Assembly: GCA_002070605.1 (NCBI GenBank)
Contig: MWDO01000006.1
Span: 1-64,000 of the forward strand
Origin: Spirochaetes bacterium ADurb.Bin133
Lineage (GTDB): Bacteria > Spirochaetota > GWE2-31-10 > MWDO01
Length of the DNA stretch: 64,000 bases
Reading direction: 5' to 3'
The notes beneath the pieces were generated by a model. It was not told the origin of the DNA, ran no database searches, and saw nothing but the letters and a program-made list of their open reading frames with translations. Shown here piece by piece: positions 8,486 through 18,353 of this stretch. Each line of letters opens with the position of its first letter. Positions within the stretch are counted from its first letter, which is position 1. A program made the position numbers and the translations under genes.

Positions 8486-10357
8486 TTAAGAGGTCTTGAA
8501 GTGTCCCAGATTTTCGTCTATAGCGCTAATAGTCTCTATAGAGTCGTGGGCAAATTCCGATACCTTTTGAGCGTTAACGTTTATCTCCGTCGCGCTTTTT
8601 GCCATCTGTTCTATATCGTTTTTTATTTCGATAGCGGCGTCGCTGAGATTTTCGATTTTTATAAGCGCCGTATCAGCTTCGGAGCTCATCTTCTTAGAAC
8701 CGGTTTGAACCTTGGTAGTGATGTCGTTCATAGATTTCAAAGCTTCAAGAATTTGCGCGGATCCCTCTCTCTGTTCGATCATCGATTGTTGAGATTCCCT
8801 AACGAGCGACTCTGTTTCGTTAATTAATTCCGCTACTTTGGCAAAAGACTCGTCCGCCCCTTTAGAACTTAGAACCATTTCGTCGATCGCTACTTGAACT
8901 TTAACAATTTCATCCTGAATAGTTTTAGATTGATTGGCCGAGGTCTCCGCTAACCTACGTATCTCTTCGGCGACTACCGAAAATCCCAGTCCCGCTTCGC
9001 CGGCGTGAGCCGCTTCGATCGCCGCGTTCATAGCGAGCAGGTTTGTTTGAGAAGCGATTAATGCGATAACCTTATTAGCCTCTCTCAGAGCTCCCGAGCG
9101 CTCTATGATCTGAACTATACGATTGGAAGAGTCCGCCTGAGCTTTTTTACCGATTTCGGCGGCGTCGAGAAGAGCGGCAAACTGCCGGGTCATTTTTTCG
9201 ATTAATACCGTTACCGATCCTATATTGCCAATCATCTGTTTGATAGAAGCCGACGCCTGGGTTACGCTAGTCGATTGATCGGAAATTACAGACTCCAGAG
9301 TCAAGATACTGCCGACGATTTGTTTAATCGCGCCTGAAGACTCGATTGCGACGTTAGTTTGAATGTCGGACTTTTCTTTGATATTAATGATTTTTGAAGT
9401 GATATTATCGATGGCTTTTGCAGAGCTTTCGGCGTTTTTATTTAATTCGTCTCCGATTTTGTAGAGTTCGTTTTGCGCGAGTTTTAACTCGTCAACGTTT
9501 GACGCCAATCCGGAGCTGAATTCGTTGACCATACCGGATATAGAAGCCAGTTCGTCTACGGAGCATATATTTATGCGCCCGCTTAGGTCTTTTTCGTTAG
9601 AGAGGATGTATCTTATTTGATTAACGACTATTTTAAAGATTAAACCCGTAGATTTGGACCATAGAGCTGTAAGAATTATAACCATAACGCCGTAAAAAAG
9701 AGTCCCCAGTAAAATCATTATTACGCTTGACGAGCTTAATTTCATCAAATTATCGTTTTGCCTATTTACGATTAAGAAAACGTTTGAGAAAGAGAATAAC
9801 AGCGACATTATCGTAAAAAATGTCGGAATAATGAATATTTTACGAGTCTGCTTTCTTTCGTCTAAATCGCTCGGGTATTTGCGCAATTTTGTCTCAAGTA
9901 AAAATTCGACAATCACTCGATCGCTTAAAGCAAATATAAGAGCCGATACAAGCATCGCATAAGATAGCAAATAACAAAAAATCATCGTTAGAATATTTTT
10001 TTGAAGACCAATAATATCGTTAAAAGCTACGGTAGACGAGATTAGAACTATAGATAATAACAAGAAAGCCGCTAACGCCCTTAAGGGAATAAAGCCGAGA
10101 GAAGAGATGTTTTTTTTATAAATTTCCGGTTCGTCCTGAACGGCGTAAAGATCGCGATTAAAATATTTAGCGTTTTTACCAACTACTAAAACCGAGACAA
10201 CTATAAAGAGAGGAAGCGCTATAAGACTAAAAATCTTAAAATTACTAACCCGGGTATGAGGATAATTTAAATATGGGATAAAAACCAACCATAATAAGCT
10301 GAAAAAGGACGACGTAGAAAATATCATAATTTTAAATAGTTTAGAATGTTTAGACAT
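8486..10357 (-). CDS. Methyl-accepting chemotaxis protein with six-helix membrane domain
   Basis: This 623-residue chemoreceptor has six hydrophobic segments in about the first 250 residues and very short loops. A HAMP-like region follows ([19 protein letters not shown]), then the signalling coiled coil with the tip [20 protein letters not shown] near residue 435-455. It shares the architecture of the convergent receptor at 6477-8372 but differs strongly in sequence. It probably reports an intramembrane or cytoplasmic cue to CheA. The start lies 20 bp from the end of the citrate synthase gene, which is co-directional and upstream, so the two could be cotranscribed. Confidence 0.9.
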   Translation of the reverse strand: MSKHSKLFKIMIFSTSSFFSLLWLVFIPYLNYPHTRVSNFKIFSLIALPLFIVVSVLVVGKNAKYFNRDLYAVQDEPEIYKKNISSLGFIPLRALAAFLLLSIVLISSTVAFNDIIGLQKNILTMIFCYLLSYAMLVSALIFALSDRVIVEFLLETKLRKYPSDLDERKQTRKIFIIPTFFTIMSLLFSFSNVFLIVNRQNDNLMKLSSSSVIMILLGTLFYGVMVIILTALWSKSTGLIFKIVVNQIRYILSNEKDLSGRINICSVDELASISGMVNEFSSGLASNVDELKLAQNELYKIGDELNKNAESSAKAIDNITSKIINIKEKSDIQTNVAIESSGAIKQIVGSILTLESVISDQSTSVTQASASIKQMIGNIGSVTVLIEKMTRQFAALLDAAEIGKKAQADSSNRIVQIIERSGALREANKVIALIASQTNLLAMNAAIEAAHAGEAGLGFSVVAEEIRRLAETSANQSKTIQDEIVKVQVAIDEMVLSSKGADESFAKVAELINETESLVRESQQSMIEQREGSAQILEALKSMNDITTKVQTGSKKMSSEADTALIKIENLSDAAIEIKNDIEQMAKSATEINVNAQKVSEFAHDSIETISAIDENLGHFKTS

Positions 10358-10378
10358 AAAAAAAACTCCAAATTATTT

Positions 10379-11683
10379 TTATCTTTTTTCTACCGGTACA
10401 AAATCGCGCAACGGCTCGCCCGCGTATATTTGTCTCGGTCTCATAAGTTTCTGGTCGGGATCGGTCTTCATCTCAAGCCAATGCGCGATCCATCCGGGAA
10501 GACGTCCGATAGCAAATATAACCGTAAACATGTTCGTAGGTATACCCATAGCTCTGTAAGCAACGCCGGTAAAAAAGTCGACGTTGGGATACAAATTTCT
10601 GTCCTGAAAATACGGATCTCTTAACGCTCTCTCTTCCAGTTCCATAGCTATATCTAAAAGAGGATCGTTGTTCTTCTTAAGATGTTTAAGCAGAGTTTCG
10701 CAAGTTGATTTGGCTATTTTTGCGCGAGGATCGTAGGTCTTGTAAATTCTATGTCCAAATCCCATTAGCCGCATTTTAGAATTTTTTCTTTTTGCAAGCT
10801 CTATCGCTTCTTGGGGTTTCATTCCTCCTTTGTAAATTTCTTCAAGCATCTCTATAACCGCTTGATTAGCTCCGCCGTGAAGAGGTCCCCACAAAGCGCA
10901 AATCCCGGCCGATACCGAAGCGTATAAATTGGCTCCGGAACTCCCAACGGTTCTTACTACGGTAGTAGAACAGTTTTGCTCATGATCGGCGTGCAAAATA
11001 AGGAAGGTATTTAACGCTCTTTCTAAGACCGGATCGATTTGATAATCGTCGACCGGCGACGCAAACATCATATTTAAAAAATTTTCGCAATATCTGTATT
11101 TGTACGAAGGATAAACAAACGGCTGCCCGATGGATTTCTTATAAGAGAAAGCGGCGATAGTCCGCATTTTTGACAACAACATGGTAACGGTATGGAGGAA
11201 AGGCTCCTTATGCGTATCGTCTGAAATCTCAGGATAAAAAGAGGAGAGAGAGACGACCATTGCCGATAATATAGCCATCGGATGAGCGTGTTCGGGATAT
11301 GTCGAGAAAAAGTTTTTGATATCTTCATGAATCATCGAATTTAAATTCATGAGCTTGCTGAAATATTTTCTTTCGTCCACCGTGGGAAGTTTTTTGAAAA
11401 TAAGAAGATACGCCACTTCGAGAAACATACAGTTTAGCGCCAAATCTTCTACTTTATAGCCCCTATATAGAAGTATTCCTTTTTCGCCGTCGACAAAAGT
11501 GATATCGCTAGCGGCAATTCCGCTGTTTACAAGTCCTACGTCGTAGGTAACAAGCCCCGTCTCTCTTCTCAAAGTAGAGAGGTCTACGGCTTTTTCGCCC
11601 ATACTCCCTTCGATTAAAGAAAAATTAAAAACTTTATCGTCAATTATTAGTTCGGCTGATCCAATATCTTTAACATTCTTCAT
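10379..11683 (-). CDS. gltA: Citrate synthase
   Basis: This 434-residue type II citrate synthase condenses oxaloacetate and acetyl-CoA, the entry step of the TCA cycle or of glutamate synthesis. Conserved segments are present: LILHADHEQNCSTTVVRTVG, LWGPLHGGANQ (active-site histidine near 266), FGHRIYKTYDPRA (second histidine near 311), and NVDFFTGVAYRAMGIP with the catalytic aspartate. The length matches the bacterial hexameric form. AAGGAAAT precedes the ATG. No other TCA genes lie nearby, so it may serve an incomplete, biosynthetic branch. Confidence 0.95.
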   Translation of the reverse strand: MKNVKDIGSAELIIDDKVFNFSLIEGSMGEKAVDLSTLRRETGLVTYDVGLVNSGIAASDITFVDGEKGILLYRGYKVEDLALNCMFLEVAYLLIFKKLPTVDERKYFSKLMNLNSMIHEDIKNFFSTYPEHAHPMAILSAMVVSLSSFYPEISDDTHKEPFLHTVTMLLSKMRTIAAFSYKKSIGQPFVYPSYKYRYCENFLNMMFASPVDDYQIDPVLERALNTFLILHADHEQNCSTTVVRTVGSSGANLYASVSAGICALWGPLHGGANQAVIEMLEEIYKGGMKPQEAIELAKRKNSKMRLMGFGHRIYKTYDPRAKIAKSTCETLLKHLKKNNDPLLDIAMELEERALRDPYFQDRNLYPNVDFFTGVAYRAMGIPTNMFTVIFAIGRLPGWIAHWLEMKTDPDQKLMRPRQIYAGEPLRDFVPVEKR

Positions 11684-11764
11684 AGTATTTCCTTAAATTA
11701 TCAACCAAGCATTGTAAATTATTTCATAAAATTTTACAAGGCTTTATTTTAATTTTTCTTAAAA

Positions 11765-12793
11765 TTATTTTAACTTATTATACATAGAGTTGTTTTTTAC
11801 GGGTATAAAATAATTGACGCTAACGTTGGCGAGCGACGGGAAATTTATCCACTCTCCGTCGGGAATACTTCCCCATGGAAGCGGAAAAGCGTAGCCCCCC
11901 TCGACGGCAAAGCTCCACTCCATATATCTTCCAAAACGGACTTCGTACCCTATCATAACGGGCGAAAAAAGAACGTCCGCGTCGCCGGTTCTTAAATTAA
12001 AATCAATCTTTGGAAATATCGTGTAGTAAACGCACTGCGCTTGCTGTCTTCCAAAACGGATAGCGGCGGTAAGATCTGTCGCAAAATAGAGGCTGTGTTT
12101 GTCTTGAATCGTCAAATATTTCTCGCCTAACCCCAAATATCCAAGATTAACGCCGTCTTTATCGCGAATATTCATAAAATCTTCAGTATGCTGATATTTA
12201 TATCCAAACCGCGCTCTTAGTCCCAAAAAGAAGATTCTATTTTGAGTTTCAAATAACTTGAAATGAAGGAGAATATTCGCCAAATATAACTGCGGTAGTC
12301 CGATACCCCCTTCAATGGAGAAGTTAAAATATTCGTTTGGCGCGAACCTGTATCCCAGAAATATTGTCGAAAATCCCGTCCATTCGTCGTCCGTTCTAAA
12401 ATAAAACGAGTGAGATAGCGGCCGCAACATACCGCCTTTTTGTAAAAAAACGGGATTGTTCTTCTCGTAAGCGACCCTTTTGGATTCGTAATCAAGCAAA
12501 CTTTCCCCCGTTTTATAGCCGCTAAGCGCGGAATATAGCGATTCGAGTTTGATCTTGGACAGTCCCAGCCCCGGCTTTAATACGTACAATCTCGCCGCAG
12601 GATTGGCAAAATACGAATTTTTAATTATATCCGAGTCGCCGGACGCCTCCGACTCGGCGATAAGTTTTTCAAAATTCTCGTAAGTAATAAGCCAAGGAAC
12701 AGAATCCGTTTTTTTTATTTGAGACGCGCTATCCAAGCAAAAAACGTTTGTCGATAAGATTAGCGCAAAAAATAATAATATAAACCTTTTCAA
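11765..12793 (-). CDS. Exported protein of unknown function, possibly a beta-barrel
   Basis: The start is TTG at 12793, six bases after AAGGAG. A signal peptide (KRFILLFFALILSTNVFCLD) is followed by about 320 residues rich in aromatic, alternating strands such as HSFYFRTDDEWTGFSTIFLGY, FNFSIEGGIGLPQLYL and WSFAVEGGYAFPLP. This pattern suits an outer-membrane barrel or a secreted beta protein. I recognise no named family. It ends 81 bp before the citrate synthase start on the same strand, so cotranscription is possible but not shown. Confidence 0.55.
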   Translation of the reverse strand: MKRFILLFFALILSTNVFCLDSASQIKKTDSVPWLITYENFEKLIAESEASGDSDIIKNSYFANPAARLYVLKPGLGLSKIKLESLYSALSGYKTGESLLDYESKRVAYEKNNPVFLQKGGMLRPLSHSFYFRTDDEWTGFSTIFLGYRFAPNEYFNFSIEGGIGLPQLYLANILLHFKLFETQNRIFFLGLRARFGYKYQHTEDFMNIRDKDGVNLGYLGLGEKYLTIQDKHSLYFATDLTAAIRFGRQQAQCVYYTIFPKIDFNLRTGDADVLFSPVMIGYEVRFGRYMEWSFAVEGGYAFPLPWGSIPDGEWINFPSLANVSVNYFIPVKNNSMYNKLK

Positions 12794-12871
12794 AGAAAAC
12801 TCCTTAATAAATACTGAATTAAAATATATTTTAATATATATATAAGAAAAGTCAAACTTTATTTTAAAAAA

Positions 12872-12935
12872 GCGCCCTGTCGGTTTTTTTTGGGCGTGGA
12901 GAGAAATTAACGCATATGGGTTCTTGGCGGGAAAA
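12872..12935. repeat. MITE-like intergenic repeat (one end)
   Basis: GCGCCCTGTCGGTTTTTTTTGGGCGTGG, then AGAAATTAACGCATATGGG, matches the left end and first interior motif of the repeat family. The right end is not recognisable. Confidence 0.5.
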
Positions 12936-12942
12936 TATAATA

Positions 12943-15435
12943 TTATGTTTTACAGCCGGCTTTGAATGTTTTTTCAAATTCTTTAAAAGAGTTTGATTTG
13001 CTTACGGATTCGACAAAATTTTCTATTTTTAGCAAATGGACTATCTCTTTTAATAAATTGAGGTGATATTCCGGCGGTTGCTCGGTTGAAGTCAGCAACA
13101 CCAACATAATGTTAATTTTTTCGGGAATATTTGGTATATCAAATCCGGAGCGATTAACTCCGACGTATATGATATGTCCTTCGATTTGAGATATGTGAGT
13201 GTGAACTAAAATAACGCCGGGCAACAGCGTCAAGGGTTCGTTAATCGCTATGTCGGAAAGTATATCGGAGAGTTCGTTTAAAACTTCGGGAGTTTTACCG
13301 AATTTTTCTTTTAGAATATAATTAAAGGCGTTTTTAATAGGAAGATTGTTTAGATTAAAATAGAAATTTCGGTTTTCGATAAAATGAAATAAAAACTCTG
13401 AATTTACCGGAGTTTGAAGTTCTCTTGAGCGCCATTTTTCTTCGGAAGGATATAATATCATAATATTATTGGTTGTAAATTTCTTAGAAAGAATTCCCGG
13501 TAATTTGCTTAAAAACGGTTGCCAAGCGGGGCGCGTTATTCTTGCGGAAAATAAGGCTAATATATCGTCCTTTTTTACGATATTTTCAAGAAAGCGATCG
13601 ACGTTTTTCCAGAAGTTAATAGACAAAGTATCAATCTCGACTTTTTTACTTAAATGGCGAATCAACGAAGAGACTCCGTTTAGCGTATCCTCCTGGGCGA
13701 CAATCAGTACTTTTGTTTTAAATTGAACGCTAAAATTTGATATAATATTAAATATCTCTTTGCTCCCCTCTTGCTTCTCTACAAACGGCGGAACTATCAA
13801 TACGATTCTACCGGCGGCGGCGTAAGAGGTAACGATCTTGTTGATTATTAATAACTGAACGCTGTTTTCAACGATAGGATCGACATTATATCCGAATACC
13901 TTGCCAAGACTTTTCTCTCTACCGTCCCAGCCGGTTATAACGCAGGATATTCTCAAGTCTCTTACGGCTTTCATTATGCCGGCTCCGACGCTAATATCGA
14001 CTCTGGTAATCGGAGTAACGCTGATATTCGCCGCTAAAGACTTAGCGACGGCGACGGCGAGAAGTTTCTCAGACTCCATAATTTTATTTTCAACGTTGAA
14101 ATCGTCCATTACGATATTTATCGGGTAGATCGACTCTGTGGAGTAGTTTTTTGAAAGAATGAACGATAACTCCATAAGGTCTTTGATATGATTTTTATTG
14201 TAAATGGGGACGAGAATTCTTAGATTTTGTTCGTTGCGTTCTTCAATCGGTCTATCTTCGGATAAAACGATCTTTTTGCCGAAATATTCTGTTATTATTG
14301 GGCCGATAAAACAGGTAATCGTAATGATAATTATGGTTCCGGCAAGGATGGAGTCGTCGAAAAAACCAAAATCGTATCCTATTAATACCACGGCCAAGGT
14401 CGCCGCAACGTGATTTACGCTCATACCGTAAACCAAACCGATCTCGTTTTTAGACCATTTCAATATTTTTCCCGAAAAAAAAGCCGCCAAAAATTTTGAC
14501 GTTAGCGCGACGATAATCATCGTTAGCGATACGAGCCATGTTTTTGGATTGGCAAATAGAATCTTTAAGTCGACAAGCATGCCCACCGAAATTAAAAAAA
14601 TCGGGATGAATAACGAATTTCCTATAAAGTCGATTCTGTTCATTAAAGCGCTTTTTTTGGGAATAAGCGAGTTTAGTATAAGACCGGCTAAGAAAGCCCC
14701 GATAATCGGTTCTAATCCCGCCAGAGGCGCAAGACAGCTGCACGTCAAGACGATGAATAAGACAAAAATATATTCCACTGTCTCATTTTTGGCGAGAGTT
14801 TTAAAAAACCATCTTCCAATCAAGGGAACTAGAGAGATTACGGCTAAAGTATAAATCGCCAAAAATAAAAAGAACTTTATCCAAAATAATATGTCGTTTT
14901 TTTCATTTGAGGGAGCGGTAATAATCGCTAAAACCAGCATAGCGAGAGTATCGGTAATAATTGTGCCGCCAATAGCCGCGGTCGCTCCGGAGTTATTTAC
15001 CAGCCCTAATTTGCTGACGATAGAGTACGATAATAAGGTATGAGTTGAAAACATACCGGCCAATAATATAGACGAAGCGACGCTCAATTTTAAAACGAAC
15101 AAACCGACCAAAGTTCCCATAATCAACGGTATAAAGAAAGTCAGAAGTCCAAAAGTAATCGAACTGGGAATGTTTTTTTTTATCTGAAAAATGTCTACTT
15201 CGAGTCCGGCTAGAAACATTATATAAAGAATTCCTACCTTGCTAATCAGATTGATCGCGTCGCCGTTTTCTAGAATACCAAAAGTATTCGGACCGATTAT
15301 AATGCCGGCGACTATAAGTCCAACGATGCCGGGTAGCTTGATTTTATTGAATATTGCCGGGAATACCAACACAATAAACAGTATAATAGTAAATATAAGT
15401 ATAGGGTCGGTAATTCCAAATAAATTTATATTCAT
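12943..15435 (-). CDS. CPA2 (KefB-type) cation:proton antiporter with USP-like and EIIA-like C-terminal domains
   Basis: About 830 residues. The N-terminal 390 residues hold roughly a dozen membrane helices with CPA2 features: KLPGIVGLIVAGIIIGP, then GILYIMFLAGLEVDI, and SRPx-like gating loops. The middle (about 405-660) looks like one or two UspA-type domains (RILVPIYNKNHIKDLMELSF). The last ~90 residues (LLPGVILVHTHISQIEGH ...) resemble a PTS EIIA type-2 domain with a histidine where phosphorylation occurs. It would exchange Na+ or K+ for protons at the inner membrane, possibly gated by nucleotides or phosphorylation. The start is uncertain: the frame extends to 15510, but the first helix begins just after the Met at 15435. 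Confidence 0.8.
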   Translation of the reverse strand: MNINLFGITDPILIFTIILFIVLVFPAIFNKIKLPGIVGLIVAGIIIGPNTFGILENGDAINLISKVGILYIMFLAGLEVDIFQIKKNIPSSITFGLLTFFIPLIMGTLVGLFVLKLSVASSILLAGMFSTHTLLSYSIVSKLGLVNNSGATAAIGGTIITDTLAMLVLAIITAPSNEKNDILFWIKFFLFLAIYTLAVISLVPLIGRWFFKTLAKNETVEYIFVLFIVLTCSCLAPLAGLEPIIGAFLAGLILNSLIPKKSALMNRIDFIGNSLFIPIFLISVGMLVDLKILFANPKTWLVSLTMIIVALTSKFLAAFFSGKILKWSKNEIGLVYGMSVNHVAATLAVVLIGYDFGFFDDSILAGTIIIITITCFIGPIITEYFGKKIVLSEDRPIEERNEQNLRILVPIYNKNHIKDLMELSFILSKNYSTESIYPINIVMDDFNVENKIMESEKLLAVAVAKSLAANISVTPITRVDISVGAGIMKAVRDLRISCVITGWDGREKSLGKVFGYNVDPIVENSVQLLIINKIVTSYAAAGRIVLIVPPFVEKQEGSKEIFNIISNFSVQFKTKVLIVAQEDTLNGVSSLIRHLSKKVEIDTLSINFWKNVDRFLENIVKKDDILALFSARITRPAWQPFLSKLPGILSKKFTTNNIMILYPSEEKWRSRELQTPVNSEFLFHFIENRNFYFNLNNLPIKNAFNYILKEKFGKTPEVLNELSDILSDIAINEPLTLLPGVILVHTHISQIEGHIIYVGVNRSGFDIPNIPEKINIMLVLLTSTEQPPEYHLNLLKEIVHLLKIENFVESVSKSNSFKEFEKTFKAGCKT

Positions 15436-15637
15436 GGCGCCATTACTATCATTTTTAAGGCGTTTAGTCAAGAAATAAAGATACAAGATATAGGTCATAT
15501 TTCTTGACATTAGGCGGCTTTTAAATTATAAATTTCTTATATTTAGCGAGCTTCGACGCTTATTTATTTTGCATCGCCGTAAGCGGCGCGGCTTTTATCC
15601 TTTTTACAGGTAAGAAAATATTTATTTGGAGGAGTAA

Positions 15638-16057
15638 ATGAAGAGCAAAATTGTCGAGGTTAAAGAATCCAACATACATAACAGGGGGCTTTTTGCTTTG
15701 CAGGATATTGACGAAGGGAGATTAATCATCGAATACATCGGAGAGAGAATATCAAAAAAGAAAGCCGATTTGAGAGAGGTAGAAAACGATAAAATAGGAG
15801 TTACTTATATTTTTTGCCTAAACGACGACTGTTATATCGACGGCAAATACGGCGGGAATGAGTCGATTTATGTAAATCATAGTTGCGAACCAAACTGTAA
15901 AGTTGTCCGAAAAAACGCTAAGATATATTTTTATTCAAAGCGTTTTATAAACAAGGGCGAAGAGTTGACGATCGATTACAGTTACGATAAAGATTCAAAA
16001 AAAGAACTTTGCAGATGCGGCAGTCGGAAATGCAGAGGGGTTATTAACGAAGTCTGA
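15638..16057 (+). CDS. SET-domain protein lysine methyltransferase
   Basis: This 139-residue minimal SET protein starts with NRGLFALQDIDEG (15-27). It contains YVNHSCEPNC (79-87), whose NHSC forms part of the SAM-binding knot, then EELTIDYSYD (108-117) with the catalytic tyrosine. It ends in a CRCGSRKCRG cluster (125-134), a compact post-SET zinc motif. All core elements are intact, so it should transfer methyl groups from SAM to lysine side chains. Bacterial SET genes are uncommon and are usually explained by transfer from eukaryotes or chlamydiae. A host-chromatin role would need secretion, and no signal is visible. GGAGGAG precedes the ATG. It is a single gene between repeats. Confidence 0.85.
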   Translation: MKSKIVEVKESNIHNRGLFALQDIDEGRLIIEYIGERISKKKADLREVENDKIGVTYIFCLNDDCYIDGKYGGNESIYVNHSCEPNCKVVRKNAKIYFYSKRFINKGEELTIDYSYDKDSKKELCRCGSRKCRGVINEV

Positions 16058-16121
16058 TTTATCCGTTAATTGCGCCGCGTCGTTCCGTTAAAAATACCAA
16101 AATTACAATTTTATTCTTAAC

Positions 16122-16400
16122 ATCATATGCGTCGAATTTTTTATCGAGGAGCGCTTGCGTTTCATATGTGTCATTTTTATAGCGGCTGTCTCAATCTGAC
16201 CTGACGCATATGCGTTAATTTCTATCGAGGCGCGTCGCAAGCCAAAGACTCGATAAGGTCCCGGCATGAGCGGTATTTTAGTATATTCTAAACGGGAATT
16301 TTCGCTTTTATTGTAATTCGACGCATATGTGTCAATTTTTTTCGGTATCATATGCGTCAATTTTTCCAAAAGACCGACGGAGAGCTCGGTTGTAATATTT
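16122..16400. repeat. Cluster of CATATG-type repeat units
   Basis: Five or more units of CATATGYGTCAATTT or GACGCATATG occur in both orientations. They surround an inverted, diverged copy of the CGGGAATT unit (TTTTAGTATATTCTAAACGGGAATTTTCG). The cluster ends with TTCCAAAAGACCGACGG, a degenerate TIR. It occupies most of the non-coding gap before coaD and contains no plausible gene. Confidence 0.6.
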
Positions 16401-16405
16401 AGCGC

Positions 16406-16435
16406 TTGACTTTTAATTTGAAAATAAATTATAAT
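16406..16435 (+). promoter_or_regulatory. Promoter of the coaD-coaE gene
   Basis: TTGACT (16406-16411) and TATAAT (16430-16435) are separated by 18 bases. It points to the fused CoA gene, whose ATG follows after about 120 bases with a GGGGG ribosome-binding site. Confidence 0.6.
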
Positions 16436-16558
16436 ATACCAAAGCGTTGAATGAGAAAAACAACGGCCTTGGGAAAACATTCTACAAATATTTTACTGAA
16501 AATCGCTCGGGGGGAATTTGTTTGAACTATTCTATATTGTTATTTATAGGGGGATAAA

Positions 16559-17698
16559 ATGAGAAAAGCGTTATACGCATTTTCCGGAGATCCGATTACT
16601 TACGGTCATATCGACGTCGTTTCAAGAACGGCGAGCGCTTTAGACGAGGTTATCGTCGGAATAGGGGTAAATCCCGATAAAACATATATGTTTACGCTTG
16701 AAGAACGAACGGAAATGGCAAAAAAGGCGTTAAATCATCTGGATAACGTTAAGGTTATGCCGGTATCGGGGCTTTTAGTCGATTTCGCCTACGAACATAA
16801 AATTTCCGTCATAGTGAAAGGGGTAAGAAATTCGGAAGACTTCAACTACGAAAATGTTCTTCACCAATGCGGCGTTACGCAAAAACTCGGCATCGATACT
16901 TTCATTTTGATAGCCCGTCCCGAACTCGCGCACGTAAGTTCGAGCGCCGTTAAATCGTTGCAAAAAGAGCAGGGTTCGATCGTCGGTTACGTTCCTCTCC
17001 ATGTAAAGCAGAAACTCGAGGAGAAAATGATGTCGCAATATATAATCGGAATAACCGGCGAACCCGGATCGGGCAAGTCGTATATTAGCGAAAAATTTGT
17101 CGAATTCGGAAAAAAAGCCGGAATTGAGGTTCACAACATAGAACTTGATCTCATCAGTCATGAAATTACAAATAATCTTAAAGAACCGGTTTATAAAGAC
17201 GTTAGAGATCAAATTGCAAAAATATTCGGCGAAGAAGTCCAAAAAAGCGACGGAAGCATTGATAGAAAAATTCTCGGCGAAATAGTATTTAACGATCCCG
17301 ATAAACTTGATATTCTCGATAAAATAATGTTTACGCCCCTAATGGTTCGTTTACGAAAGGAAATTTACGGCAAAAAAGGGCTGATAATATTCAACGCGGC
17401 ATTAATTGCCGAAACGGGCATATCCTATATATGCAATAATAACGTGATATTGATAGACGTAAATGAAAAAGTTAAAACTGAAAGATTAACTAGAAGAAAT
17501 TTATCCGACGAACAGATTAAAAGACGGTTATTGAGCCAATACTCTTTCGATAAGAAAAAAGAGACGCTTGAAAACAAAATAAAAGAGAATAACAACGGCA
17601 AACTGTGGATTTACGATAATTCTGACGAAACCGGCGACGATAAAATCGAAATGTTATTCAATAGCATAATTAAAGAGCAAATAGAAAAAAAGGTTTGA
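16559..17698 (+). CDS. coaDE: Fused phosphopantetheine adenylyltransferase and dephospho-CoA kinase
   Basis: A single 379-residue frame encodes the last two steps of coenzyme A synthesis. Residues 1-155 are CoaD: GDPITYGHID with the TxGH nucleotide motif (14-17), GVRNSEDFNYE (88-98), and HVSSSAVK (125-132). Residues 160-375 are CoaE: the P-loop GEPGSGKS (167-174), a DLISHE segment after strand 2, and a lid-like RLTRRNLSDEQIKRRL. The linker is almost absent, with CoaD ending in a helix before MSQYIIGITG. Together they turn 4'-phosphopantetheine plus two ATP into CoA. Most bacteria encode these separately; the fusion order matches mammalian CoA synthase. An in-frame Met at the junction could allow separate CoaE production, but no RBS is obvious. 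Confidence 0.9.
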   Translation: MRKALYAFSGDPITYGHIDVVSRTASALDEVIVGIGVNPDKTYMFTLEERTEMAKKALNHLDNVKVMPVSGLLVDFAYEHKISVIVKGVRNSEDFNYENVLHQCGVTQKLGIDTFILIARPELAHVSSSAVKSLQKEQGSIVGYVPLHVKQKLEEKMMSQYIIGITGEPGSGKSYISEKFVEFGKKAGIEVHNIELDLISHEITNNLKEPVYKDVRDQIAKIFGEEVQKSDGSIDRKILGEIVFNDPDKLDILDKIMFTPLMVRLRKEIYGKKGLIIFNAALIAETGISYICNNNVILIDVNEKVKTERLTRRNLSDEQIKRRLLSQYSFDKKKETLENKIKENNNGKLWIYDNSDETGDDKIEMLFNSIIKEQIEKKV

Positions 17699-17734
17699 AA
17701 ATTTTTACGACGCTTTATAAACGACGCGCATGCG

Positions 17735-18337
17735 TCATTTCAAATTATACGATATAACTCCTTTCACAACTCCTTCGATATGAAAAGATTCGGGATCGGC
17801 TATGATCGGTTGGTATTCGTCGTTTAAAGAATTTAGCGTTATCTCCGAACCGTCGCTCGTTATTTTTTTGACTAAAACTTTCTCATTATTGACGCATACG
17901 GCGATTTCTCCGTTTTCGCAACGATTCGCCTTCATAGCGATCAGCAAATCGCCGTCGTATATTTTCGGTTCCATCGAGTCGCCGGAAGCGGACACCAAAA
18001 AAGCTTTATCATACTGGAAGTTTATCATCTTACGCGATACCGGAATTCTATCAATAGGATCGCCCGAAAGTATATAACCGTCCGGTCCGCACTTAGCCAT
18101 TCCGTATAAATTGAGATATAAAAGAGTAGAATCGACGTCGCCTAGAATCTGATAGTCGGAAGGGTTTTCCGGATTGCGCCTGATATAACCCTTTTTCTCC
18201 AACTGTTGTAAATGATGAAAAACGACGCTTGTAGAAGAGAGCGACAGAGCTTCCTGCATTTCTCTGACTGTGAAAGAGTTGTCCGCACTCTTCAATAATT
18301 GTAAGATTTTTTCCTGCGTGGGGTGAATTTTTTTCAT
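17735..18337 (-). CDS. lexA: LexA-type SOS repressor with S24 autoprotease domain
   Basis: This 200-residue protein has an N-terminal winged helix starting IHPTQEKILQLLKSADNSFTVREMQEAL, as in LexA, and a C-terminal S24 domain. Catalytic serine S121 lies in SASGDSMEP and lysine K157 in VLVKKI. The scissile bond appears to be Cys83-Gly84 (GMAKCGPDG), where E. coli LexA has Ala-Gly; UmuD also uses Cys-Gly. RecA-stimulated self-cleavage should inactivate it after DNA damage. A near-consensus promoter and a divergent promoter share the upstream region with tandem TTGTTCTA repeats that may be its operator. It is transcribed alone. Confidence 0.9.
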   Translation of the reverse strand: MKKIHPTQEKILQLLKSADNSFTVREMQEALSLSSTSVVFHHLQQLEKKGYIRRNPENPSDYQILGDVDSTLLYLNLYGMAKCGPDGYILSGDPIDRIPVSRKMINFQYDKAFLVSASGDSMEPKIYDGDLLIAMKANRCENGEIAVCVNNEKVLVKKITSDGSEITLNSLNDEYQPIIADPESFHIEGVVKGVISYNLK

Positions 18338-18353
18338 TTTTACCTCTAAAAAA

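Noticed and set aside
8390-8827. 145-codon ORF antisense to the chemoreceptor at 8486-10357
   Set aside because: The opposite strand encodes conserved MCP sequence; this frame is a shadow.
15436-15510. 25-residue N-terminal extension of the antiporter
   Set aside because: No RBS before the upstream ATG and the extension is basic and unlike the family N-terminus; the Met at 15435 is preferred, although it too lacks a clear RBS.
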